Assembly (NCBI GenBank): GCA_964525395.1
Contig: CAZGGU010000012.1
Span: forward strand, 1 to 26,056
Direction: 5' to 3'
Source: 2-01-FULL-39-10-A sp964525395
Lineage (GTDB): Bacteria > Patescibacteriota > Microgenomatia > Levybacterales > UBA12049
DNA length: 26,056 bases
A program made the translations under genes and the position numbers. Of the stretch, positions 1-7,539 are shown in pieces. A model generated the notes under the pieces. The model searched no databases. It was not told where the DNA came from and saw only the letters and a program-made list of their open reading frames with translations. How positions within the stretch are numbered: the first letter of the stretch is position 1; each line of letters starts with the position of its first letter.

Positions 1-177
1 TTACTTAAGTTTGTCGATTTCTTTATGCTCAGTGACTTTCATGCACTTTTTGCAATACTTTTTAAGAAGTAATTTTTCTTCAGTGTTAATTTTATTTCTT
101 TCCGTGATGTAATTTACACGTTTACAAACCGTGCATTTTAAACCGAAAAGTTGTCTGTGTTCACCTTTTTTTGCCAT
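1..177 (-). CDS. rpmG: 50S ribosomal protein bL33
   Basis: The 58-residue product is a structural protein of the large ribosomal subunit. It begins MAKKGEHRQL and carries two zinc-ribbon cysteine pairs (C15/C18 and C42/C45), the C+ form of bL33. The length is normal for the family, and the frame runs complete from ATG at 177 to TAA at the window edge. A purine-rich AAAGGA sits 7 bases before the ATG, the clearest Shine-Dalgarno sequence in the window. It lies downstream of three tRNA genes on the same strand and is probably co-transcribed with them. In many bacteria tRNA genes and rpmG precede secE/nusG; those would lie outside this window. Confidence 0.95.
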   Translation of the reverse strand: MAKKGEHRQLFGLKCTVCKRVNYITERNKINTEEKLLLKKYCKKCMKVTEHKEIDKLK

Positions 178-235
178 ATCCTTTTCCTTTGAGGAGTCAA
201 TTATAGCAGAAGTAGCTTCAGATTAAAAGACTCGT

Positions 236-253
236 GAGCCGATTGTGGGAATC
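236..253 (-). repeat. 18-bp duplicate of the tRNA-Thr 3' end
   Basis: These 18 bases are identical to 305-322, the 3' acceptor and T-arm part of the neighbouring tRNA-Thr(GGT). The two copies are direct repeats 69 bases apart. The space between holds an imperfect palindromic element. This copy cannot fold as a tRNA. Confidence 0.85.
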
Positions 254-304
254 CCGTTCGACTTGCTCTGCTCGCTCAGGGTAAACTTCTCATCCCGCAG
301 CTTT
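254..304. repeat. Imperfect palindromic (REP-like) element
   Basis: The segment contains an imperfect inverted repeat whose ends are CCCgTTCGAC and CGCTCAGGG. This resembles the short dispersed palindromes (TTCGAC...GCTCAGG type) found in many bacterial genomes, including CPR genomes. Related short palindromes occur in this window at 7744-7764, 19848-19871 and 22688-22711. It lies between the two copies of the tRNA-Thr end. Confidence 0.55.
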
Positions 305-305
305 G

Positions 306-377
306 AGCCGATTGTGGGAATCGAACCCACGATCTAGTCATTACCAATGACTTGCTCTACCACTGAGCCAAATCGGC
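306..377 (-). tRNA. tRNA-Thr (anticodon GGT)
   Basis: Cloverleaf read by eye: acceptor GCCGATT/AATCGGC, D-arm GCTC...GAGC, anticodon stem AGTCA/TGACT with loop TTGGTAA (anticodon GGT at 343-345 of the plus strand), and T-arm GTGGG/CCCAC with a normal TTCGATT loop. The 3' CCA is not encoded. Its 3' end is duplicated at 236-253. Confidence 0.95.
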
Positions 378-382
378 GTCAG

Positions 383-467
383 TGCTGAGTAAGAGATTTG
401 CACTCCTGTAGCCCTTACGAGCGCCAGATCTACAGTCTGGTGCGATTGACTGCTCCGCCAACTCAGC
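383..467 (-). tRNA. tRNA-Tyr (anticodon GTA)
   Basis: This is a class II tRNA. It has acceptor GCTGAGT/ACTCAGC with discriminator A, anticodon stem CCAGA/TCTGG with loop CTGTAGA (GTA), and a long variable arm with a GCTC/GGGC stem. The T-stem AGGAG/CTCTT closes the loop TGCAAAT, so position 55 is G rather than the near-universal U. No CCA is encoded. It lies 5 bases from tRNA-Thr(GGT). Confidence 0.93.
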
Positions 468-495
468 ACGTCTTTAATGCGTCCTGTTGACGCTG

Positions 496-567
496 AGCCG
501 AGACGGGGATTCGGACCCCGGACCTGCTGTTTACAAAACAGCTGCTCTACCGCTGAGCTATCTCGGC
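496..567 (-). tRNA. tRNA-Thr (anticodon TGT)
   Basis: Acceptor GCCGAGA/TCTCGGC, D-arm GCTC...GAGC, anticodon stem GCTGT/ACAGC with loop TTTGTAA (TGT), and T-stem CGGGG/CCCCG. The T-loop is TCCGAAT, with C instead of U at position 55. No CCA is encoded. It is first in the order Thr-Tyr-Thr-rpmG and is served by the promoter at 579-607. Confidence 0.94.
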
Positions 568-874
568 ACGTGACACTAATTTTACCAGAAACGCGAGGCT
601 AGGACAATAAAAGAATACGAAGTAACTTAAAAAGTAATTAAAATTGAATAAATTCTGTCTTTGATACCGAAATTGAATTATCTTTTTCTCCCTGAAATAA
701 TTAGGAAAGCTGTTTAAAAATCCTAGGACTTTTAAAACTTTCACTTTATGGCTCCTTTTAAGGGAGCTACCTCAGTAAAAAATTGTAGAAGAAAAAATTA
801 TAATTATTTTCGAGTATCAAAGAACTTTTCTAGTATATGTTTGCGGAATATTTCTGTCAACTTGACACGATATG
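568..874. other. Intergenic region (307 bases)
   Basis: AT-rich spacer between the tRNA unit and the large surface-protein gene. It holds the tRNA promoter at 579-607. At 750-768 there is a short hairpin (GGCTCC/GGAGCT, 6 pairs including one G-T) without a convincing T-tract on either strand. The open frame over 547-744 overlaps a tRNA and has no coding features. Nothing else is recognised. Confidence 0.6.
579..607 (-). promoter_or_regulatory. Promoter of the tRNA-rpmG unit
   Basis: On the minus strand TTGTCC (602-607), a 17-base spacer and TAAAAT (579-584). The bases TGG directly before TAAAAT make an extended -10 element. It is placed 12 bases before tRNA-Thr(TGT), as expected for a tRNA promoter. 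Confidence 0.7.
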
Positions 875-3800
875 TTAGCGATTATCTGCGCAGGTAGTGC
901 TTCCGCTTGCGGCATTTCCATTGCCTGAAGTTCCAGCAAATGAAGGACTAGTGCTGGAATCGACGAGATAAATTTTATCTACTCTGGCTCCATCATTTCT
1001 CATGTAGAGGTTGAGGTTATGGAAGCCTGCTGTGGCTACATCGACATATGCTTTAGACCCGTCGTCAATTTTTCCTCTCCATTGCCAGTCACTTGATCCA
1101 TCGACATCTTTGATATAGAGCATATAGGGATTAGCTGAAGCAGGGACCACACCGTCTATACCATATGCGATTGCGTCTCCAGCGGAATCAGGCGCGGATC
1201 CACGTGTCCATATCCAGTATCTGCCAGCAGCGGGGAAGCAGACATTATATTTAACTTCGGCAGCAGTAGTAGGCAAATTAAATTGTAGATTGGTTCCGCT
1301 GTCAGGTAGTGCAGAAATATATCCTGTACCTGTATAGGCTAGAGGGGAAGTTTTAAAGGTCCAATCCCTCGAGCTTCTGCCAATTTTGGTAGCAAGAGGA
1401 GAGGAGGCTTCAGCATCGATGGTAACGGCACCACCAGAGAAAGCATATCCTGTTGCAAGAGTTGGTGTAGGTGTAGGTGTTGGTGTATTGGTTGGTAAAG
1501 GCGTTGGAGTGGGTGTTGGCGTGTTAGTTGGAGTTACTGTCGGCAGAACGCCTCCTACTGAGCTAGAGATAGGTCCTGGTGCTACTTCAGCGACTGAATA
1601 AGTTGGGATTTTCATTGCAGATGGAGCATTAAGCATCATTCCAGGATTTGCGACGATTCTGACAGATGGGCAAACAGAATCACCATCTGTTCCCGTAAGA
1701 TTGGATCTTTGATTATCAAATTTTCCAGCAGCAGCGCCTGAGGTATATCCCGCATTAGCGACTACGCTTCCATTAACGGTTAGAGGAGCGTTTCCAGCAG
1801 AATCTTCGACCACGAAATTTTTATTGGCTGAGAAAATACCAGCGATCTCGGTTACACCTGGACTAATAATTATATTTCCTGAGCTGATAAATGCTACACT
1901 TGAACCTGGATCTACGGTAATATTTCTGTTAATTCGAATGTCCCCACCACTTACAAGGAATACATATTTTTTATTATTTTGGAAGGTATATGTGCCTGTT
2001 CCATTAAAGTTTAAACCTCCGTTGGAAGTATAAACTCCACTGACGAATGTAGAAGTGTTGGTGGCAGGGAATGTGCAATCTGGTTTAGTGCCTGTGCATG
2101 GATAATTAGTATTATTCCCGCCTGAGAACAACGATTTTGGAGTCTGGCCACCACGAGTAGCAACGGAGTTTAGGTATGAATAAGCAGTTCTAATTCCACC
2201 TCCACGTGCGGGCTTAAACTTCTTTCCTGTGATAAGTCTTCCATTCGGATTGGCTCTAGGATTTTGAGATCCTGTGGCGCCTAGATCGACGCTAGAGCTC
2301 GAATTAAACACGAGGCCAGCATCAGAATTGGCAGATCTATTCGCTGAAGCGTATTGAGTGGTGTAAGAGCAGGTTCCGGAAGCAGGTATTTTATTGGAGT
2401 TAGCGGAGTCATTTCTTAAGTTGGCTCCGACAGTCTGATACCAAGGATTTCCAGCGGCATTATTTATTCCGAAATTAAGGTTGGTGATATTTCCATTTGC
2501 ATCACAAGTAGCATCATTTATAGTGCTAGTGTCGCATTCGTCTCCAAGAGTTATGGTAAATGAGGGATCCACTCCAGGAGCGGTAGCCGGATAAGTGGTA
2601 ATGTAGCCAGTCGGAGGACCTCCATAGGTAACAGTGTATGTTCCAGCTGTAAGATCGATTCCAGCGGTTGTATACCCAGCGCCTGTTGTTGGTTGAACTG
2701 CAGTTCCTTGAGCTGCGCCTTGATCGTTTGTAATCGTAACTGTTCTGTTTGTGGCAGTGGCACCAGTATAGTTAGTTTCTCCTGAGGTTTTCTTTTTCGG
2801 AGTGGTTGAATCCAGGTAAATATTTCCAGAAATGGTGAAGATCTGATCCTGAGGTTTTATTCCGAAATGGACTTCTGATTCGCCAGTTAAGCTAATGGAT
2901 GAAGAGCCGATTGGTCCTAAGTTGAAATCATCATTAGCATCCGAAGGGTTATTCGCATCGATATATTCAAGTCCAGTTGCTACGAAACCAGTAGGGATAG
3001 GATTAAGGGAAACAGTTTGAGTTCCAGGCTTATCAAATGAAAAAGGAGAACAGTCAGCTTTGCTAGTGAATGCATTGTCGGTGGTACCGACTTTTATGTT
3101 TACATCCTTTTTATAACAAACCGTCTCATCGTTATCATCTGGTTCGAATCTACCGTTTTCATTATTATCGATAAAAACGAATCCTGAAACCTGGGCTGGA
3201 GGAGTTGTCTTCGTAACTTTTTCAACACCAAATCTTACAGTGAAATTTCCTTCAATGACTGGAGTTTGCCTTAGCTGAGCTTGAGAACCAGTCGTAACCA
3301 CCTTAGTTCCACCACTGCCTTCTTTCGTGTAGTTGTAACCGATTACATCATAAGCAGCGCCATTTGGAATAATTAGTTTTACTGAATTGGTTTTTTTCTT
3401 TAGTCCCGTTATCTTAAACCCTCTTGTGCTGGTGGTAGTCTTTCCATCGCTTCGGCAATTCTTATACATTTTTCTAGTGTAGTTTTTTCCGTTTATGGAA
3501 ATCGTGACATCTCCTGAAGCATTCCCAGCCCCGCCTGTAGAAGTGGCAGGGTAGCAGAGGTTATACGCAGGTTCTGAACCTTTTTTCAGACCACTTCCAT
3601 ATTTATCATAGAATACAAGTACATTAATGGAATATGTGTCCACTGGATCTTTTACACATGAACCGTTATTTCCATTGGCATTTTTACCTTTACATGAATA
3701 GCCCGCAGCGCAGTTTCCACAGCTAATCGTTCCAGATCCGCATTTTTTGGCTTGAGGTCCGCAATCGTTTTTTCCGCAAGTGATTTCATTACAGACTGCA

Positions 3801-4327
3801 TCTTTTTTACAATTGCCGCTTACGCACGAGTAGCCTGATGAACATCTCCCGCAGTTCTTATCATCTCTTCCGCAGTTCTGAGGCCAATAGCCGCATCTTC
3901 CAGAGCAGCTAGTAAAAGTCTTCTTGCAAGAAACTGTACCTCTGCAGGTGCATCCTCCTGAGCTCCATTCGCTGATATCTTTTTCCCAGCATTCAGAGCC
4001 AGTAATTTTTCCATCATCGTTTCTGTCGGCAGTATAGCATTTGGTGGTGAGTGTTAGATATCTTCCGCATCTTGATCTACTGCCACCACAAGAACTATAG
4101 CCGCTTTTTAGTGAGCATGCTCCGGTTTTTACTGTGTCATATTTCTTATCTGTACTGGTACAGTATTTTGTATTATTTGATTCATTGTTCGCGCAGTGGC
4201 TCTCTGTCCAGCTATAATTGTACTCTGAATCTGCTTGACCACATGAATAAGCAGCTTCCGAAGATTTAGTAATTGAAAAAAATAAAACAACTCCGATTAA
4301 AAGGATAAGTAATTTAATTTTATTCAT
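875..4327 (-). CDS. Large secreted Cys-rich surface protein with carbohydrate-binding-like C-terminus
   Basis: The 1150-residue product has an N-terminal signal peptide (charged start, hydrophobic LLILLIGVVLFFSI, cleavage probably near SEAA). A Cys-rich zone at about 26-225 contains CGxxxxxCG...CGxCxxGxxC repeats. Two SdrD-B/prealbumin-like modules follow near 382 and 498; the first contains FIDNNENGRFEPDDN, a calcium-binding-like motif. A repetitive Ser/Asn/Gly region starts near 626, a Thr/Pro linker lies at about 920-957, and the C-terminal domain has LPDSGTN, YWIWTRG and HNLNLYMRNDGARVDKI. That domain resembles the C-terminal domain of glycoside hydrolase family 115 and related carbohydrate-binding modules. 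No catalytic domain or LPXTG anchor is seen. Its ATG overlaps the previous gene's stop by 8 bases, so translation is probably coupled. A role in adhesion or polysaccharide binding at the cell surface is inferred. Confidence 0.8.
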   Translation of the reverse strand: MNKIKLLILLIGVVLFFSITKSSEAAYSCGQADSEYNYSWTESHCANNESNNTKYCTSTDKKYDTVKTGACSLKSGYSSCGGSRSRCGRYLTLTTKCYTADRNDDGKITGSECWEKDISEWSSGGCTCRGTVSCKKTFTSCSGRCGYWPQNCGRDDKNCGRCSSGYSCVSGNCKKDAVCNEITCGKNDCGPQAKKCGSGTISCGNCAAGYSCKGKNANGNNGSCVKDPVDTYSINVLVFYDKYGSGLKKGSEPAYNLCYPATSTGGAGNASGDVTISINGKNYTRKMYKNCRSDGKTTTSTRGFKITGLKKKTNSVKLIIPNGAAYDVIGYNYTKEGSGGTKVVTTGSQAQLRQTPVIEGNFTVRFGVEKVTKTTPPAQVSGFVFIDNNENGRFEPDDNDETVCYKKDVNIKVGTTDNAFTSKADCSPFSFDKPGTQTVSLNPIPTGFVATGLEYIDANNPSDANDDFNLGPIGSSSISLTGESEVHFGIKPQDQIFTISGNIYLDSTTPKKKTSGETNYTGATATNRTVTITNDQGAAQGTAVQPTTGAGYTTAGIDLTAGTYTVTYGGPPTGYITTYPATAPGVDPSFTITLGDECDTSTINDATCDANGNITNLNFGINNAAGNPWYQTVGANLRNDSANSNKIPASGTCSYTTQYASANRSANSDAGLVFNSSSSVDLGATGSQNPRANPNGRLITGKKFKPARGGGIRTAYSYLNSVATRGGQTPKSLFSGGNNTNYPCTGTKPDCTFPATNTSTFVSGVYTSNGGLNFNGTGTYTFQNNKKYVFLVSGGDIRINRNITVDPGSSVAFISSGNIIISPGVTEIAGIFSANKNFVVEDSAGNAPLTVNGSVVANAGYTSGAAAGKFDNQRSNLTGTDGDSVCPSVRIVANPGMMLNAPSAMKIPTYSVAEVAPGPISSSVGGVLPTVTPTNTPTPTPTPLPTNTPTPTPTPTLATGYAFSGGAVTIDAEASSPLATKIGRSSRDWTFKTSPLAYTGTGYISALPDSGTNLQFNLPTTAAEVKYNVCFPAAGRYWIWTRGSAPDSAGDAIAYGIDGVVPASANPYMLYIKDVDGSSDWQWRGKIDDGSKAYVDVATAGFHNLNLYMRNDGARVDKIYLVDSSTSPSFAGTSGNGNAASGSTTCADNR
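1455..1550 (-). repeat. Thr/Pro linker-coding repeat
   Basis: Short-period repetitive DNA (units like GGTGTAGGTGTTGGTGTA on the plus strand) encodes TPTPTPTP and TNTPTPT tracts within the surface protein. Such linkers separate extracellular domains and vary in length by slippage. The plus-strand frame across it is an artefact of the repeat. Confidence 0.75.
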
Positions 4328-4898
4328 AATTTCTAATCATGAACGAATAAGGTGTGCATTTGAGATTATTTGAATTATTTTTATAATTAGCTATATAATT
4401 TTTATTACATTCATAAAGTTTTTGAAGATAAGTTGTAGTTTTTTGTTCAGAACCAGTATTAATAACTAACACAACATTTTTATTTTTAATATTTTCTAGA
4501 TAATTTTTTACCTCATTTGTATTATCTAAGCTTTTGGAATTTCTATTTTCACCCAAACTAGAAATAACATTGTTTGTAGGGAGGTAATCTAAATTTAGAG
4601 CGTAGCCATTTTTAAAAATTAAAAATTTTTGTTCTTTGTTATTTTTTATTTGAAAATTACCAATGATTTCATCATTTTTAACTTCATATCCTTTAAATTT
4701 TGTTGCTAATAAATACTGGTACTTTGATAATTCAGATAGATATCCAGTTTGTGAATTATTTACAGAGGGTTCGGCAACAATATTTGAATTATCTGGATTT
4801 GATTTTTGAGAGGTGCTGAAGAAGAATAGGAAGTAGATGCTTAATGAAATTATTACTATTAAAATGACTACAAAAATTAAAAACGAAAATTTTCGCAT
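4320..4898 (-). CDS. Membrane-anchored protein of unknown function, upstream partner of the surface protein
   Basis: The 192-residue product is not recognised as a family member. An N-terminal hydrophobic segment (about residues 5-29, FLIFVVILIVIISLSIYFLFFF) acts as an uncleaved anchor or signal. The rest is Asn/Lys-rich and predicted extracytoplasmic, with two cysteines near the C-terminus (ECNK and LKCTP). It ends ...IRNYE, and the ATG of the following large surface protein lies inside its last codons (8-base overlap), so both are surely one operon. A -10 hexamer TATAAA (4905-4910) lies 6 bases before its ATG and no Shine-Dalgarno sequence is visible, suggesting a leaderless message. A role in export or anchoring of the surface protein is a guess from position only. 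Confidence 0.75.
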   Translation of the reverse strand: MRKFSFLIFVVILIVIISLSIYFLFFFSTSQKSNPDNSNIVAEPSVNNSQTGYLSELSKYQYLLATKFKGYEVKNDEIIGNFQIKNNKEQKFLIFKNGYALNLDYLPTNNVISSLGENRNSKSLDNTNEVKNYLENIKNKNVVLVINTGSEQKTTTYLQKLYECNKNYIANYKNNSNNLKCTPYSFMIRNYE

Positions 4899-4904
4899 AC
4901 CATA

Positions 4905-4910
4905 TTTATA
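4905..4910 (-). promoter_or_regulatory. -10 element, leaderless configuration
   Basis: TATAAA on the minus strand, 6 bases before ATG 4898. A TAGACA 20 bases further upstream is the only -35-like hexamer. An overlapping alternative is TATACT 15 bases after TAGACA. Weaker than the other promoters reported here. Confidence 0.4.
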
Positions 4911-4933
4911 GTATACAGAAAATGTAGAAATGT

Positions 4934-6289
4934 CTAGGATTCTTTAGCAGAATACATTCCGGTTGAAAGAAGAACTTCTCCGGGCACAAATTTAGTGATT
5001 CTTTTATTAATTACAAACTCTTTGGCTACGCTCGTATCTGGTAAGTTTTCGAGCTTAATTTCATCTTCAAGCATATCTCTAGCTTCAAATAAATATTTAA
5101 GAGCAATGTCATGTTGATCTATTCCATCAATTGCGCGATCTTTTAATGTTGGATCAACTGTTCTTGCAAATTTAGCTGCAGTAAGCTTAAACATATACAC
5201 ACTACCTTCAGTGCCTGTAACGCTCTCTTCCAATTTTTGGGTAGAAATATACTTATCTGGAGTAGCTGTTGGAGTGTCTTGTGGGACTTTGCCAAAGCCT
5301 GGGCTTACATTTTCATTAGTATATCTTCCAAAATTGACACCAATAAAATATCTCTCTCTCTGGAAACCTTCTTGGCCGAAATATACGATAAGTCTTTCAA
5401 GTCCATCTGCGTCCTTAACGACTTCACATCCCAGTAATACTCCTTGGAAAAGAATTCCAGCTCGGTCTAAATCCTCTTGATTCTCTAATAAATAAGTAGA
5501 CATAATATTCAAGGGATAATAGCCCCTTCTATCAGTAAAGAATTCATCTAATTTTAAGTCAGTTCTAAATTCTCCTGAATTCCATGCATCTAATCTTTGC
5601 TGTAATTCGTCCTTAATAACCTCTGGGTTTCCGGTTTGTTCGCCCTCGGGTGGGCAAACTGGAAGTAATACAGAGAGGGCTCGGCCATCTTGGTCCGTAA
5701 AATTAACAATCACTCTTTGTTCTCCAGTTTCTGGCTGTTGAATGGCCAAGGGAGTGTCAGATCCTGCTGCTTCTGCGATATTAGTTTGAGTTTGACTAGT
5801 AGCTTCTCCTCCAACATTGGAATCGCCACCAGCGAGAAGTTGGGGATACTGAGCAATATATTCTGGTGTGCAGTAAATTTCTGTAGCAGATTTTCCTGTT
5901 TCTCCCGCTCCCGGTTCAGCTATAAATCTATCTCCACCAGCAAGAGTAGGAGTGGCAAACATTGTACCTGCGAATCCCACTGCGCCACCTGCAAAAGCTA
6001 ATCTTTTTTTCCAGCCACTTAGCATTTCTTTACGAGCTTTTTCAGTTTTTAATGCTGGCTGAGCAGGGGAAGTCTCATTCACCACAGGACCGATCGCTGC
6101 ATCAAGTTCAGCATCTGACATAGCAGCAACTCGAAGCGAGACTAAATCTGTAGGAGTTAGGCCTGAAATGGGATCGATTATAGGATTTTTAGGCCGCAAA
6201 AGGGAATCGGGGATTTGGGCTCCGTGTGTTTCGGGAACCGATTGTGATGGCAGGTCTCCGGTCTGCAAGCCTAATTCGGCTGTTGCCAT
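4934..6289 (-). CDS. Single-pass membrane protein of unknown function
   Basis: The 451-residue product is not recognised. A polar N-terminal part of about 90 residues (Pro/Ser/Glu-rich, predicted cytoplasmic) precedes a basic stretch GWKKR and a weakly hydrophobic segment at about 96-118 (LAFAGGAVGFAGTMFATPTLAGG). About 330 mostly polar residues follow, predicted outside. That part has three cysteines (IYCTPEY, LPVCPPE, LGCEVV) and an acidic/aromatic mixed composition. A promoter lies at 6329-6357. The leader has an AGGAG 12 bases before ATG, which is rather far for a standard Shine-Dalgarno. The downstream neighbour 4320-4898 has its own possible -10. It is clearly a real gene by length, composition and promoter; its function is unknown. 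Confidence 0.75.
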   Translation of the reverse strand: MATAELGLQTGDLPSQSVPETHGAQIPDSLLRPKNPIIDPISGLTPTDLVSLRVAAMSDAELDAAIGPVVNETSPAQPALKTEKARKEMLSGWKKRLAFAGGAVGFAGTMFATPTLAGGDRFIAEPGAGETGKSATEIYCTPEYIAQYPQLLAGGDSNVGGEATSQTQTNIAEAAGSDTPLAIQQPETGEQRVIVNFTDQDGRALSVLLPVCPPEGEQTGNPEVIKDELQQRLDAWNSGEFRTDLKLDEFFTDRRGYYPLNIMSTYLLENQEDLDRAGILFQGVLLGCEVVKDADGLERLIVYFGQEGFQRERYFIGVNFGRYTNENVSPGFGKVPQDTPTATPDKYISTQKLEESVTGTEGSVYMFKLTAAKFARTVDPTLKDRAIDGIDQHDIALKYLFEARDMLEDEIKLENLPDTSVAKEFVINKRITKFVPGEVLLSTGMYSAKES

Positions 6290-6328
6290 AAGTATATAGT
6301 GCTCCTATCTGACTATAAAGTCAAGCGG

Positions 6329-6357
6329 ATTATAGCACTCTTAATAAAAACTAGCAA
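6329..6357 (-). promoter_or_regulatory. Promoter of the 451-residue membrane protein gene
   Basis: Minus strand TTGCTA (6352-6357), 17-base spacer, consensus TATAAT (6329-6334). The predicted start near 6322 gives a leader of about 33 bases, longer than most in this window. Confidence 0.7.
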
Positions 6358-6389
6358 TCCTATAGTGGTCTTTGAGGTTATACTGTTCG

Positions 6390-7049
6390 TTAGAGTCGGA
6401 ATAAAAGAAGAATGGAATTCATAATTTGGGAAATTATCCGGTCAAGAGGAATTGGACTAAATGGCGAGATTAAAAATAAAAGAATGATAATTCCGTAAGA
6501 TCCGATCGAAAGATATGTTCTGGCATATTTATCAGGTAAAACGGAAGCTAAAACTTTGCTTCCATCGAGCGGTGGAATTGGAAGTAAATTAAAAATTCCT
6601 AAAGATAAATTGATTGTGATAATGAGCCCAATAACTGAGCCCAGAATTTCAGACGCATATAAAAGTTGACCAAGGCTTGCTCCTGGAAAAAGTATGTGGG
6701 AGATGATTGCGAAAATCGCAGCGATTAAAAAATTGGTTCCTGGACCTGCTAGAGAGACTAAAGCCATGTCTTTTTTCGGATCCCTTAGATTGAATGGATC
6801 CACTGGCACAGGTTTAGCTCCGCCGAAAACTAGAGGAAATCCTAGCGCTGAGGTGGAAAAAAAGGTAAGTAGTGGTAAGAGAATAGTCATAATAGGATCG
6901 ATATGTGGAATGGGGTTTAAAGTCAGACGGCCAAGTAGTTTGGCTGTAGGATCACCAAGTCTTTCTGCCACATATCCGTGCGCAATTTCATGAAGAATAG
7001 CTGAGAAGATGACGATCAATAATGAAATGGCTATCAGCTCTAAATTCAT
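6390..7049 (-). CDS. Site-2-protease-like zinc metalloprotease (peptidase M50)
   Basis: The 219-residue intramembrane protease is of the short M50 type without a PDZ domain. Zinc ligands are in HEIAHG (H20, E21, H24) within the first transmembrane helix, and the third ligand is D162 in NLLPIPPLDGSK, matching the NPxxDG motif. Four to six hydrophobic segments cover about 2-22, 52-72, 98-122, 134-158 and 176-200. The conserved VFGGAKPVPVDPFNLRDPKKDM and LAGPGTN stretches are characteristic of this subfamily. Substrates are unknown; related proteins cleave anchored regulators or signal-peptide remnants. Upstream lies a TAAAAT 8 bases before the ATG, which fits the leaderless pattern, but the region is so AT-rich that this is weak. 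Confidence 0.92.
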   Translation of the reverse strand: MNLELIAISLLIVIFSAILHEIAHGYVAERLGDPTAKLLGRLTLNPIPHIDPIMTILLPLLTFFSTSALGFPLVFGGAKPVPVDPFNLRDPKKDMALVSLAGPGTNFLIAAIFAIISHILFPGASLGQLLYASEILGSVIGLIITINLSLGIFNLLPIPPLDGSKVLASVLPDKYARTYLSIGSYGIIILLFLISPFSPIPLDRIISQIMNSILLLFRL

Positions 7050-7053
7050 AGAT

Positions 7054-7088
7054 ATTAATTTTAATTTTTAAATTATGAATTTTCAATC
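7054..7088. repeat. AT-rich repeat flanking the four-helix-bundle gene (downstream side)
   Basis: Almost pure A/T tract (ATTAATTTTAATTTTTAAAT and similar). It resembles the inverse complement of the tract at 7463-7494, so the gene between them has imperfect inverted AT-rich ends. Low complexity limits certainty. Confidence 0.4.
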
Positions 7089-7094
7089 AATAAT

Positions 7095-7448
7095 TTAATT
7101 TTTATTTTTTATTGTTGACAATATTTTTGAAAAGATAAGCGTTAATTCTTGAGCCTCTTTCCATAGAAGTCTAATTTTATCTTTTTTTTCAGGAAATACA
7201 ACTGCGAGCATTCTAAGCCAGTGCTTAGTTTCTCTAGTTTCTTTTAGGCAAATATGAATTTTATTGCTGAAATCTTTTTTTGAGCTTGCGCCATTTGCTT
7301 CCATATAATTTGCGCCAATCGAAGTAGAAGATCGAACTAATTGATTAATTAAGGGCTTAGAAATTTCATTTTTATTTAAAATTTTGCAAAATATCAGAAT
7401 TTCTTCACCAATTTTAGCGGTTCTTTCCTCAAGATCGTAATCGTTCAT
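7095..7448 (-). CDS. Four-helix-bundle protein (23S rRNA intervening-sequence family)
   Basis: The 117-residue all-helical protein has the family signature: DLEERTAKIGEEIL at the start, LINQLVRSSTSIGANYMEANGA in the middle and SNKIHICLKETRETKHWLRML later. These are typical of the S23/four-helix-bundle family. Relatives are encoded inside 23S rRNA intervening sequences of some bacteria; in CPR genomes free-standing copies are common. No 23S rRNA surrounds this copy, and the molecular role is not established. AT-rich imperfect inverted repeats lie on both sides, and the last codons (IKNKN) run into one of them. TATAAT stands 9 bases before ATG 7448. Mobility of the gene with its flanks is an inference. 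Confidence 0.9.
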   Translation of the reverse strand: MNDYDLEERTAKIGEEILIFCKILNKNEISKPLINQLVRSSTSIGANYMEANGASSKKDFSNKIHICLKETRETKHWLRMLAVVFPEKKDKIRLLWKEAQELTLIFSKILSTIKNKN

Positions 7449-7462
7449 TGTGATTTCATTAT

Positions 7463-7494
7463 AAACTTAAAATTATAAATTTAAAATTAAATCC
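7463..7494. repeat. AT-rich repeat flanking the four-helix-bundle gene (upstream side)
   Basis: AT-rich tract (AAACTTAAAATTATAAATTT...) whose reverse complement resembles 7054-7088. It lies between the gene's start and the promoter of rpmB. Confidence 0.4.
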
Positions 7495-7502
7495 AAATAG
7501 GC

Positions 7503-7531
7503 TTGATGTATAGGCTTGTTTGATATATAAT
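7503..7531 (+). promoter_or_regulatory. Promoter of rpmB
   Basis: TTGATG (7503-7508), 17-base spacer, consensus TATAAT (7526-7531). The -10 ends 8 bases before the ATG, so transcription should start at or within about two bases of the start codon. There is no room for a Shine-Dalgarno sequence. Confidence 0.75.
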
Positions 7532-7539
7532 ATGATCCT

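Noticed and set aside
236..322. attL/attR of an integrated genomic island
   Set aside because: Only 51 bases lie between the duplicates and no integrase is present in the window; at most a scar.
547..744. 65-codon minus-strand open frame next to the tRNA cluster
   Set aside because: It overlaps tRNA-Thr(TGT) and its promoter and shows no coding features.
750..768. Hairpin as a rho-independent terminator
   Set aside because: No T-tract follows on either strand, and the stem is only six pairs.
1455..1550. Regular short repeats that might suggest a CRISPR or VNTR locus
   Set aside because: Periodicity is only a few codons, there are no spacers, and it is translated as a Thr/Pro linker.
1386..1601. 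Plus-strand open frame with Val/Gly repeats
   Set aside because: It is the antisense reading of the Thr/Pro linker repeat of the surface protein.
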